DNA of 38,480 bases from Nitrospirota bacterium (GCA_015233725.1 JADFXD010000016.1:3347-41826); one strand, 5' to 3'. Counted from the stretch's first letter, positions 23,638 to 31,227 are shown. The notes: generated from the letters alone by a model not told the origin. Numbers and translations: made by a program.

Positions 23638-24600
23638 TTGCGCGTAGGGGTTATTGGTGTGGGGTATTTTGGCCGCCACCACTGCCGCATCTTAGCCGGG
23701 ATCAATGGCGTTGCACTGATGGCGATATCCGATACGAATCAGCAGGCAATGGATGATGTCTTGCGCAGCCACAGCCAACGGGTCAACGCAATGGGCGACT
23801 CACCACTGAGCGCAAGCATCGATTACCACCAGATGCTGCCACTGGTGGATGCCGTGGTCATCGCCACGCCAACCGCTACGCACGGCCCCATAGCGCTGGA
23901 GTGTCTGAGGGCAGGTAAGCACGTCTTCATAGAAAAGCCAATCACCTCGACATTACAGGAGGCGGACTCGATCATAGAAGAGGCGCAGGGTCGCGGGCTC
24001 ATCACCCAGGTGGGGCACGTGGAGAGGTACAATCCAGCGTTTATAAGGGCGCAGTCGTTGATCGATGCCCCATTGTGTATTGAGACGGAGAGGGTCTCAC
24101 CGCTGATTGAGAGGGCGTTTAACATCGATGTGACCCTGGATATGATGATCCACGACATCGACATCGTACTGTCCATAGTAAGGTCAGGGGTAAGGTCGGT
24201 AAAGGCGGTTGGGGCAAAGGTCTTGACGCAGAAGATAGATATGGCACGGGCCTGGATCGAATTTGACAGCGGCCTTAATGCCATATTGATGGCCGGGAGG
24301 CTCTATCCACACAAGAGGCGCCTCCTAAAGGTCTTTCAGAGAGAGACAGCCTTGTCTGTAGACCTCCACAATATGACCCTCACCAGGCACTTTAAAGAGG
24401 CAGCATCGATAGCCAGTGAAGACATCGCTGTTGATATGTTTGAGCCGTTAGAGATGGAGTTGATGGACTTCGTCAACTGCATCCGTGACAATAAACAACC
24501 TCCTGTTACTGCACTACAGGCACGTTACGCGTTGGAGCTGACACTGTTGATTAATGATACTATCAAGGAGAATAGGGCATACGAGAGTCTAATGATATGA
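23638..24600 (+). CDS. gnnA: UDP-GlcNAc 3-dehydrogenase-like oxidoreductase (Gfo/Idh/MocA family)
   Basis: About 320 residues. N-terminal Rossmann fold MRVGVIGVGYFGRHHCRIL, EKP with catalytic K100 (HVFIEKPIT), the GHVERYNPA signature and MMIHDIDIVLS. It is followed with a 3-bp overlap by a PLP aminotransferase and then lpxB, the gnnA-gnnB-lpxB context described for organisms that make UDP-GlcNAc3N for lipid A (Acidithiobacillus, Leptospira). GnnA oxidises the 3-OH of UDP-GlcNAc with NAD. The start is unsure: TTG 23638 gives the natural N-terminus but has no SD; GTG 23635 is alternative; an ATG at 23542 would read through the MITE core. The symbol is given on context. Confidence 0.8.
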   Translation: MRVGVIGVGYFGRHHCRILAGINGVALMAISDTNQQAMDDVLRSHSQRVNAMGDSPLSASIDYHQMLPLVDAVVIATPTATHGPIALECLRAGKHVFIEKPITSTLQEADSIIEEAQGRGLITQVGHVERYNPAFIRAQSLIDAPLCIETERVSPLIERAFNIDVTLDMMIHDIDIVLSIVRSGVRSVKAVGAKVLTQKIDMARAWIEFDSGLNAILMAGRLYPHKRRLLKVFQRETALSVDLHNMTLTRHFKEAASIASEDIAVDMFEPLEMELMDFVNCIRDNKQPPVTALQARYALELTLLINDTIKENRAYESLMI

Positions 24601-25688
24601 TACCAATGTTGGATTTAAGAAAAGAGTTTCTTGATACCGAGAAAGAGGTGATACAGAGCGTCGTTGACATACTTGGCAGCAGCCGCTACGTGTTGGGTCC
24701 CCACGTTGAGGAGTTTGAGAGGCAACTAGCGGCCTATCATGGTGTGAGCTATGCCGCCGGGGTGGGATCGGGTACGGGGGCGCTGTTTTTGAGCCTCGCC
24801 TGTCTCTCTGTTGGCAAGGGCGATGAGGTTATAACGACGCCTTTTACGTTTTTCGCCACCATAGAGAGCATTATCTATAGCGGGGCAAGGCCCGTGTTTG
24901 TGGATATTGACAACAATACGCTAAATATAGATGTTAATAAGATTGAGGAAAAGATAACTAAACACACAAAGGCCATCTTACCGGTACATATATTTGGCCT
25001 GCCCTGCGAAATGGATAGGATCGTGTCGCTGGCAAGGCACTATAACCTGGATATCGTGGAAGACTGTGCGCAATCCTTTGGCTCCTCGATTAATGGTCAA
25101 TTGACGGGGAGTTTTGGCGCTGCCGGGTGTTTTAGCTTTTACCCGAGCAAGAACCTTGGCTGTTATGGTGATGGCGGCGCCGTCACGACCAACGATCAAC
25201 GGATGTATCAACAGATACTGGCGCTGAGAAATCACGGCTCACGAGGCAACTACGTACACGATTGCCTGGGTTTTAACAGTCGGTTAGATGAGATACAGGC
25301 AGGTATCCTGCTGATTAAGCTAAAGAGGGTTGAGCATCAAAACCAGTTGAGGCGCCAAAACGCCAGGCTCTACACCTCGTTACTTGAGGGTCATCTACGT
25401 TGCCCGCACCCACCCCCCGGATACGTCAGCAACTACCATCAGTACACCATCCGCAGCCCCAAGAGGGACAAGATAAAGCACAGACTCCAACAGGAGGATA
25501 TAGCCTCGGTGGTGTACTATCCCATCCCGATGCACCTTCAGAAAGCCGCCGATAGGTATGACTACAAGGAGGGGGACTTCCCCGTGGCAGAGCAAGCGTG
25601 CAATGAGGTGTTGTCTCTGCCCGTGTATCCCGGCATGTCGGAGGAGGACATACACAGGGTGTGTGAGGTGATCCTGGGATGCTTGTAA
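24597..25688 (+). CDS. gnnB: UDP-3-keto-GlcNAc aminotransferase-like (DegT/DnrJ/EryC1 family)
   Basis: 363 residues, a fold-type I PLP enzyme that would transaminate the 3-keto sugar from GnnA using glutamate, giving UDP-GlcNAc3N. Motifs: SGTGALFLSLACLSVGKGDEV, TPFTFFATIE, DCAQSFGS and the PLP lysine K185 in FYPSKNLGCYGDGG, then LRNHGSRGNYVHDCLGFNSR and the substrate tail VVYYPIPMHLQ. It overlaps gnnA by 4 bp (ATGA). The same family aminates many sugars; the assignment rests on the gnnA-lpxB neighbourhood. Downstream LpxA would then attach an amide-linked acyl chain, which is not encoded here. Confidence 0.82.
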   Translation: MIPMLDLRKEFLDTEKEVIQSVVDILGSSRYVLGPHVEEFERQLAAYHGVSYAAGVGSGTGALFLSLACLSVGKGDEVITTPFTFFATIESIIYSGARPVFVDIDNNTLNIDVNKIEEKITKHTKAILPVHIFGLPCEMDRIVSLARHYNLDIVEDCAQSFGSSINGQLTGSFGAAGCFSFYPSKNLGCYGDGGAVTTNDQRMYQQILALRNHGSRGNYVHDCLGFNSRLDEIQAGILLIKLKRVEHQNQLRRQNARLYTSLLEGHLRCPHPPPGYVSNYHQYTIRSPKRDKIKHRLQQEDIASVVYYPIPMHLQKAADRYDYKEGDFPVAEQACNEVLSLPVYPGMSEEDIHRVCEVILGCL

Positions 25689-25740
25689 GGGTAGTTGACA
25701 TATAAGCATATGGATATTTATACATTAGGGTTGAGAATTA

Positions 25741-25852
25741 AGGGGTCAAGGGGTCCGCGACCCCTTGCAGGGGAGGTCAAGGAGGGGGCAGCGCCGCCCT
25801 CATTGCAGGGGGCCAGGGGACGGAGTCCCCATTCTTTTTCTTTTTCCCAAGT
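25741..25852 (+). repeat. Dispersed GC-rich hairpin repeat, copy 8
   Basis: GGGGTCAAGGGGTCCGCGAC with hairpin AAGGGGTCCGCGACCCCTT, GCAGGGGAGGTCAAGGAGG, hairpin GGGCAGCGCCGCCC, an additional GGGGACGGAGTCCCC hairpin and a T-rich tail. It occupies nearly the whole gnnB-lpxB gap. The terminal TATAGC repeats are absent. No SD remains before the lpxB ATG. Confidence 0.8.
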
Positions 25853-25855
25853 GTA

Positions 25856-27016
25856 ATGCCGACAAGGGTAATGATCATTGCCGGTGAGGCATCGGGCGAT
25901 CTCTACGGGGCGTTACTTGCCAGGGAGCTGAGGCGACGGTGGCCTGACATCAGGCTGGCTGGTGTTGGCGGCAAGGGGATGGAGGGCGCCGGCGTTGAAA
26001 TTGTCGGGCACATCACGGGAGCCTTTGGGCTTATCGAGGCCGTATCGACGCTTATGACGCTACTACGCATGTATAGAAAGATAACGGATTTGTTTAAGAC
26101 GCTGAGGGTCGATGTCCTGGTGTTGATTGACTTCCCCGACTTTAATCTCAGGGTTGCAAGAAGCGCCAAGAGCTATGGCATAAAGGTCCTCTACTACGTG
26201 AGTCCGCAGGTCTGGGCGTGGAGGCGTGGGCGGATCAAGACCATCGGGCGACTGACGGACAGGATCGCCGTCCTGTTGCCATTTGAACCGGCAGTTTACG
26301 CGCAATATGGCATTGAGTGTGAGTTTGTGGGTCATCCGGTGGTTGAGGAGATAACGAGGCATCCAATCGACAGGGATGCGCTGTTTGCGGAGTTTTCGCT
26401 CAACCCGCAGCGGCCTGTTGTGGCCCTCCTGCCAGGGAGCAGGCACAGCGAGGTTGACAGGCATCTTCCCGTGATGGTTCAGGCCGTCAGGCTCTTGAAA
26501 GGTGCGGGCCGCACGGGCAATAAGAGTAGCCATCCCGACTTTCAGTATCTGATCCCGTTGGTGTCGCATCTTGATCGTGACCGGTACGCCGATAGCCTCG
26601 CCGAGTTGGAGACCCTTGGGGTTACTATCGTTGCTGACAGGGCGCTTGATGTCCTTGCTATCAGCACGTTGGCGGTGATAGCCTCTGGGACGGCGGCCTT
26701 TCAGGCGGCCATTGTTGGCGTGCCGATGGTGGTTATCTACCGGTTGTCGGCCTTTACTTACCGCGTAGGGCGGATGCTCGTAAGTGTCAAATACATCAAC
26801 CTTGTAAACCTGATCCACGATACGGAGGTAGTTAGGGAGTTGATCCAGGATGCGGCCACCCCGGAGGCAATCGCCGCCGAGGTAGAGCGGTTACATCGGG
26901 ATGTTGATGTCCGCGCAAGGATGCTCAACGTCTTTGGTCGTCTGCGAGCCATGTACGAACACAAAGACCCAACGAAGAGGGTTGCTGATATCATAGCCGA
27001 AATGCTGGCTGAGTGA
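25856..27016 (+). CDS. lpxB: Lipid-A-disaccharide synthase
   Basis: 386 residues, GT19 glycosyltransferase that joins UDP-diacyl-glucosamine and lipid X into the lipid A disaccharide at the inner membrane. Motifs: IIAGEASGDLYGALLARELR, PDIRLAGVGGKGMEGAG, VLIDFPDFNLR, YYVSPQVWAWRRGR, the conserved FVGHPVVEE, LLPGSRHSEV, ASGTAAFQAAIVGVPMVVIYR and LVNLI. Between LLPGSRHSEVDRHLP and HPDFQYLIP is an in-frame segment GAGRTGNKSS encoded by a short palindromic repeat that also occurs in waaA. It starts directly behind repeat copy 8 without a Shine-Dalgarno. The next gene begins 4 bp after its stop. Confidence 0.95.
   Translation: MPTRVMIIAGEASGDLYGALLARELRRRWPDIRLAGVGGKGMEGAGVEIVGHITGAFGLIEAVSTLMTLLRMYRKITDLFKTLRVDVLVLIDFPDFNLRVARSAKSYGIKVLYYVSPQVWAWRRGRIKTIGRLTDRIAVLLPFEPAVYAQYGIECEFVGHPVVEEITRHPIDRDALFAEFSLNPQRPVVALLPGSRHSEVDRHLPVMVQAVRLLKGAGRTGNKSSHPDFQYLIPLVSHLDRDRYADSLAELETLGVTIVADRALDVLAISTLAVIASGTAAFQAAIVGVPMVVIYRLSAFTYRVGRMLVSVKYINLVNLIHDTEVVRELIQDAATPEAIAAEVERLHRDVDVRARMLNVFGRLRAMYEHKDPTKRVADIIAEMLAE
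26498..26523 (+). repeat. Palindromic repeat P1 inside lpxB
   Basis: AAAGGTGCGGGCCGCACGGG followed by CAATAA. It is in frame and encodes KGAGRTGNK. The same 23 bases (GGTGCGGGCCGCACGGGCAA plus TAA) occur in waaA at 30560-30582; related tandem units lie at 13621-13694 and 14187-14225. Confidence 0.8.
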
Positions 27017-27020
27017 TAGT

Positions 27021-28049
27021 ATGTCCAGGGGATTGATAAATAGACGCAGGGCTTTGCTCTATGCTATTGTTGTCTTTCTATTACTTTCTGTAATATCATT
27101 TATGTTATACAATAATATGCGAGGCCGCAACGATGTAATTAGAAATCCCAAAAAGGTTGTTATTGCTTACGTGAATAACTTGCATTCTGCCCTTGTACTT
27201 GTCGCCGTCAAAAAAGGCTATTTTAAAGACCAGGGTTTAGATGTAGTTCTTCTACCGCAATATCTTGGTAAAACTGCCCTTGAGATAGTGCTAGCTGGCA
27301 ATGCGGATATTGCCACAGTAACTGAAACACCAATAATGTTTAATATATTAAAGGGTAAAAAGATATACGTTCTATCTTCTATTCAAAATTCAGATAAAGA
27401 AAACGTAATAATCACACTAAAAGACAGAATTTCATCAGTAAAAAACTTTAAAGGAAAGACAATAGCCGTATCAAAAGGTACAACAGGTGAATATTTTGCC
27501 TATTTGTTTTGCTTACTTTATGGCATAAAACCAACTGACGTTAATTTTATAGATAGAAAAATAGAAACAATGATAGAGTTACTGATTACCGGGGAAGCGG
27601 ACGCCGTATCGACCTCGCAACCTTACGCGTATTTTATATTAAGGAAATTGTCTGATAGGGTAAAAGTGTTTTATGGAGAAGGGATTTATTCCGCGACTTT
27701 TTACATTGCTGCAAGGCAAGAATTCGTCCAAAGTAATCCTGAGATTGTCGAAGGGGTTTTGTCCGCCCTTTACCGGGCAGAGCAGTACATAAACAAAGAA
27801 CCTGCAATATCTCAGGAAATTATCGCAGAATCTTGTAACCTCAACATGGTTCTTGTTCAAGAACTGTGGGGTTTGTATAATTCGGAGTTGACCCTTGACC
27901 AGTCTCTTGTTAGTTCGCTAGAGAATGAAACACAGTGGGCAATTGAGGGGGGAAAAGTGAATAACACAGAGGTCCCTGATTATTTGGATTACGTATATGT
28001 GAATGGACTTAAAAAAATAAAACCTCATGCAATCACCATTATTGAATAG
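27021..28049 (+). CDS. Membrane-anchored periplasmic solute-binding protein (NMT1/SsuA-like)
   Basis: 342 residues. An N-terminal uncleaved anchor or signal (about 11-31, LLYAIVVFLLLSVISFML) lacks a lipobox cysteine. The rest is a type II periplasmic binding fold of the nitrate/sulfonate/taurine/thiamine-precursor group: VVIAYVNNLHSALVLVAVKK, GYFKDQGLDVVLLPQ, ALEIVLAGNADIATVTETP, KTIAVSKGTTGEYFA and GEADAVSTSQPYA. No permease or ATPase gene is present; a histidine kinase gene follows instead, so it may serve as the ligand sensor of that kinase. It is more AT-rich than the flanking lpx/waa genes. It is followed one base later by a complete MITE. Confidence 0.85.
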   Translation: MSRGLINRRRALLYAIVVFLLLSVISFMLYNNMRGRNDVIRNPKKVVIAYVNNLHSALVLVAVKKGYFKDQGLDVVLLPQYLGKTALEIVLAGNADIATVTETPIMFNILKGKKIYVLSSIQNSDKENVIITLKDRISSVKNFKGKTIAVSKGTTGEYFAYLFCLLYGIKPTDVNFIDRKIETMIELLITGEADAVSTSQPYAYFILRKLSDRVKVFYGEGIYSATFYIAARQEFVQSNPEIVEGVLSALYRAEQYINKEPAISQEIIAESCNLNMVLVQELWGLYNSELTLDQSLVSSLENETQWAIEGGKVNNTEVPDYLDYVYVNGLKKIKPHAITIIE

Positions 28050-28050
28050 A

Positions 28051-28228
28051 TATAGCGCGTTTGGCTCGTATGCGATACAAAAAAAAGAAGGGGAGCGCCT
28101 GGCCGCCCTCCCCTCAGACCCCTCCTGCAAGGGCACCAGTGCCCTTGACCCCCATTTTATCAAAATCGCCCCTTACAGTAGCGGGAGTGCTACGTATTTT
28201 GTATTTAATCAAATCGAAATCTGCTATA
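28051..28228 (-). repeat. MITE-like repeat, copy 9, both ends intact (about 178 bp)
   Basis: The most complete copy. Left end TATAGCGCGTTTGGCTCG at 28051; right end, on the minus strand, TATAGCAGATTTCGATTTG; these form imperfect terminal inverted repeats. Inside, read on the minus strand: a unique AT-rich arm, the hairpin AAGGGCACTGGTGCCCTT, GCAGGAGGGGTCTGAGGGG, and a second GC-rich hairpin with poly-T/A tail. It carries no ORF for a transposase. It starts one base after the binding-protein stop codon and ends 10 bases before the kinase start. Outward TATAAA at its right end could promote the kinase gene. Confidence 0.88.
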
Positions 28229-28238
28229 AAAGACACGT

Positions 28239-29870
28239 ATGATGATTAAGACTAAATTATGGCTTATCGTGTCAATGCCAATTATTAAACTTGTTATCGT
28301 AATTTTTCTGCTTCTATTGGGTTCATTTTATGAGAATAAAGCTATCAGGCAAAGAAATATTGTCATCGAAATAATAAAAAAAAGCGTTGAAGCGAACATT
28401 ATTACCAGTGATCTGTTGTTGCATGATAAAAAACGTGCCATACATCAACTGAAATCGATAAACAGTTTGATACTTCAGCTACTCTCTGAATTAAACTTTA
28501 ATGACCAGCAACATCAGAATTTGTTGAAAGACATAGCCCTGCATCAGAATGAGATCACGGAGCTATGCCTGCGTTATTATGAAGTTTTTTTATCACAAAA
28601 AGATAATGCCCTATATTCTTCGGAATACACCAACGAAAAAAATATTATTGCCAGCCAATTATTGCTAAAAGCTCATTTTGTCGTGGCAAAGGCTATCTTT
28701 CTCAGAGACATTATTCAAAAAAAAGAAATACGCCTAAAACGTAGGATTAACACGCTTCTTATAGCTACGATAGTGGCGTTTACTATAATAATAGGTCTTG
28801 TCTCCGTCAAAATGGTCAAGGATATCACGCTCGGAATTAAAAAGCTACAAGAAGGAATGGAGATCATATCAAATGGTAATTTCGACTATGTAGTACCTCA
28901 TAAAACACCTGATGAGATAGCTGAATTAGCTGATCACCTCAATAAAATGGCCGTAAAACTCAATCTATCTTATGTAGAATTGGAAAGTGAGATATATAGG
29001 CGCAAAAGGGTTGAAGATGAACTGAGGGATTTGAACGTAAATCTTACATCCCTGGTACAGCAAGAAACCGCAAAGAGGCAGATGCAGGAGCAGCTGCTCA
29101 TACAACAATCCAAGATGGCCGCCGTTGGGGAGATGATAGCCGTAATCGCACACCAGTGGAAGCAGCCCCTAAACGCGGTATCGATAGTAGTGCAAGACTT
29201 AAAAGAGGCCTATAGGTATGGTGAACTCGATGAGAAGTATATAGCCCATACGGTTGATGTAACGATGGGTCAAATAACTTTCATGGCCAAGACTATAGAT
29301 GACTTCAGGAACTTCTTCAGGCCATCAAGGCAGAAAGCCCATTTTGACGTAAAAACCACCATAGATGAGCTAATCTCAATGTTTAGTCATATATTTAGCA
29401 AAAACACTATTGATGTCAATCTAAAGGTTGAACACGACTTAGAACCCATTACGGATGGCTACCCCAATGAGTTTAAGCAGGTGATCCTCAACCTCCTCAA
29501 CAACGCAAAGGACGCGATTATATCCAGACGCAAAACCGACGTTGAACTACATGGTCAGATTGAAGTAGAACTAACAAACCAGGAGTGTCCTGGAGCAGAT
29601 CAAACAAACCAGGAGTGTCCTGGAGCAGTAAAGAACGATGAGACCAACAACAAAATCGTAATTGTAATCAGAGACAACGGCGGTGGTATCCCGGCAGACG
29701 TAATAGATAGAATCTTCGAGGCTTACTACACAACTAAAGGCCCGGAGGGTACGGGGATCGGCCTCTACATGTCAAAGACAATAATAGAGGCCAATATGGG
29801 TGGCAGCCTTACAGTGAGAAACATCGAGGGGGGGGGCGGAGTTTGTGATAACAATGAAGAAATCAGATGA
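28239..29870 (+). CDS. Membrane sensor histidine kinase, C-terminus out of frame
   Basis: 543 residues as read. Membrane segments at about 9-29 and 171-191 flank a helical periplasmic domain of about 140 residues; HAMP (about 190-245), coiled coil, HisKA with H305 in AHQWKQPLNAV, and an ATPase domain with N box (LNLLNNAKDA), G1 (RDNGGGIP), F box (RIFEAYYTTK) and G2 (GTGIGLYMSK). Two oddities are visible. Two tandem NQECPGA units (448-463) from a palindromic DNA repeat lie in the ATPase domain before NKIVIVIRD. After RNIE a nine-G run shifts the frame: with eight Gs the end would be GGAEFVITM KKSDDVFV, the expected last strand. It probably works with the preceding binding protein. Confidence 0.88.
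   Translation: MMIKTKLWLIVSMPIIKLVIVIFLLLLGSFYENKAIRQRNIVIEIIKKSVEANIITSDLLLHDKKRAIHQLKSINSLILQLLSELNFNDQQHQNLLKDIALHQNEITELCLRYYEVFLSQKDNALYSSEYTNEKNIIASQLLLKAHFVVAKAIFLRDIIQKKEIRLKRRINTLLIATIVAFTIIIGLVSVKMVKDITLGIKKLQEGMEIISNGNFDYVVPHKTPDEIAELADHLNKMAVKLNLSYVELESEIYRRKRVEDELRDLNVNLTSLVQQETAKRQMQEQLLIQQSKMAAVGEMIAVIAHQWKQPLNAVSIVVQDLKEAYRYGELDEKYIAHTVDVTMGQITFMAKTIDDFRNFFRPSRQKAHFDVKTTIDELISMFSHIFSKNTIDVNLKVEHDLEPITDGYPNEFKQVILNLLNNAKDAIISRRKTDVELHGQIEVELTNQECPGADQTNQECPGAVKNDETNNKIVIVIRDNGGGIPADVIDRIFEAYYTTKGPEGTGIGLYMSKTIIEANMGGSLTVRNIEGGGGVCDNNEEIR
29579..29623 (+). repeat. Tandem palindromic repeat P2 inside the histidine kinase gene
   Basis: Two units of CCAGGAGTGTCCTGGAGC (29579 and 29609, 30-bp period) encode two in-frame NQECPGA segments. 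The palindrome CCAGGAnnnTCCTGG plus following AGC..TAAAGAA matches parts of dispersed repeat copies 1 (3841-3855) and 2 (4940-4966). Confidence 0.78.
29828..29836 (+). other. Nine-G homopolymer tract causing frameshift in kinase C-terminus
   Basis: After ATCGA comes a run of nine G. With eight, translation would run on in the conserved frame to a TAA at 29881-29883, overlapping the waaA start by 17 bp; with nine it stops at 29870. It may be slippage-based variation or a sequencing error. Confidence 0.7.
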
Positions 29871-31213
29871 TGTTTTTGTATAATGCCTTATATGCGGGGG
29901 CGTTGTCTCTGATGTTGCCATTTGAGTATTTCAAGCGACCTGAGTCGTTGAGGAAGAGGTGGCTGTCGGAGAGATGCGGCGATCTGTCGCCTGATGATTC
30001 AGACGCCGGGGCATCCAGGGAGGCCCCTGTGGTCTGGCTTCATGCGGTGTCGGTTGGCGAGGTCATATCGGCCGTACCGCTTGTGAAGAGGATATTACAG
30101 GAGATCACCCCAAACGTGGTCGTCTCAACGGTCACCGACACCGGTCAGGCCGTGGCCAGGCAGAGGCTCGGCAACAGCGTGAGGCTCATATACATACCCT
30201 TCGATCTCCCACACACGGTCAGGCGGGCAGTTGAGCGTCTGCGGCCGGATATCTTTATCTCGATGGAGACCGAGTTGTGGCCGGGGGTCTTTCATATCAT
30301 GCACGAGCACAACACACCCGTGGTCATACTCAATGGCCGCATCTCGTCTAAGTCTCACAAGGGCTACAGCAAGATAAGGTTCTTCATGAAGGACGTACTC
30401 TCCACTGTTACCCTCTTTGGGATGCAGAACGAGGTATACGCGCAGCGGATCATAGATATTGGCGCCGATGTCAGTCGCGTAAAGGTCATGGGGAACCTCA
30501 AGTACGACATCGAACCACCAACGGTCGTGCCTGCCTGGGCGCAGCAGTTGTCAGGGCCGGGTGCGGGCCGCACGGGCAATAAAATGATAGTGGCCGGCTC
30601 TACGCACGAGGGCGAGGAGGAGATCGTCCTGGCGGCCTATACGCGCCTCAAAGAACGGTTTCCCGCGTTGACGTTGATCCTTGCCCCGCGTCACCCGCAG
30701 CGTTTCGACGAGGCGGAGAGGTTGGTCAAGCGTGCGGGGTTGCGGTGTCTCCGGCGGAGCCTGTTTAGATCGGATTCGCCTCTTACTGCCCGTGCGGCTC
30801 GCACCCTTACAGTCGCTGGGGACGAGTTACCCCCGACGGATGTGATTCCGGACGTGATACTCCTGGATTGCGTTGGGGAGTTGGCCGCGGTCTATGGGGC
30901 GGGGCAGGTCGCTATCGTGGGTGGGAGTTTTGTGGCAAAGGGCGGACATAATCTCCTGGAGCCGGCCTCGTGGGGGGTGCCGATTATCTGCGGGGCGCAC
31001 ATGGATAACTTCCCCACAACCGGAGAGTTCATCCAACAGGGCGCTGCCATTAGCGTCACTGCCGATAGCCTCTACGACACTCTGAGGGGACTGCTTGACG
31101 ATGAGGCATTGTGTCAACGCATGGGGTATGCGGCAAAGGGGCTGTACGCAAAGAACTCCGGCGCCTTGGCACGCTGCGTTGAGGAGGTAGCAAGGGTCTT
31201 GGCAAAAGGGTAA
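29867..31213 (+). CDS. waaA: 3-deoxy-D-manno-octulosonic acid (Kdo) transferase
   Basis: 448 residues, GT30 (KdtA/WaaA), adding Kdo from CMP-Kdo to lipid IVA at the inner membrane. Motifs: N-terminal membrane anchor LYNALYAGALSLMLPFEYF, WLHAVSVGEV, STVTDTGQAVARQRL, YIPFDLPHTVRRAV, the catalytic-region ISMETELWPGVF, NGRISSKSHKGY, VAGSTHEGEEE and APRHPQRFDEAE, then VGGSFVAKGGHNLLEPASWG. Two in-frame insertions derive from palindromic repeats: GPGAGRTGNK (30560-30582) and LTARAARTL (30783-30805), making it longer than the typical ~425. It overlaps the kinase end. With lpxB and gnnAB it forms an outer-membrane lipid locus. Confidence 0.95.
   Translation: MMFLYNALYAGALSLMLPFEYFKRPESLRKRWLSERCGDLSPDDSDAGASREAPVVWLHAVSVGEVISAVPLVKRILQEITPNVVVSTVTDTGQAVARQRLGNSVRLIYIPFDLPHTVRRAVERLRPDIFISMETELWPGVFHIMHEHNTPVVILNGRISSKSHKGYSKIRFFMKDVLSTVTLFGMQNEVYAQRIIDIGADVSRVKVMGNLKYDIEPPTVVPAWAQQLSGPGAGRTGNKMIVAGSTHEGEEEIVLAAYTRLKERFPALTLILAPRHPQRFDEAERLVKRAGLRCLRRSLFRSDSPLTARAARTLTVAGDELPPTDVIPDVILLDCVGELAAVYGAGQVAIVGGSFVAKGGHNLLEPASWGVPIICGAHMDNFPTTGEFIQQGAAISVTADSLYDTLRGLLDDEALCQRMGYAAKGLYAKNSGALARCVEEVARVLAKG
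30560..30582 (+). repeat. Palindromic repeat P1 inside waaA, first copy
   Basis: GGTGCGGGCCGCACGGGCAA followed by TAA, identical over 23 bases to the copy in lpxB and read in the same frame (GAGRTGNK). It stands immediately before the conserved VAGSTHEGEEE strand, in a linker. Confidence 0.8.
30783..30805 (-). repeat. Palindromic repeat P1 inside waaA, second copy, inverted
   Basis: Plus-strand TTACTGCCCGTGCGGCTCGC then ACC; its complement GGTGCGAGCCGCACGGGCAG plus TAA matches the first copy with two differences. In this orientation it encodes LTARAART in frame, in the loop after LRRSLFRSDSP. Confidence 0.75.
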
Positions 31214-31227
31214 ATGGTAATGGTTCG

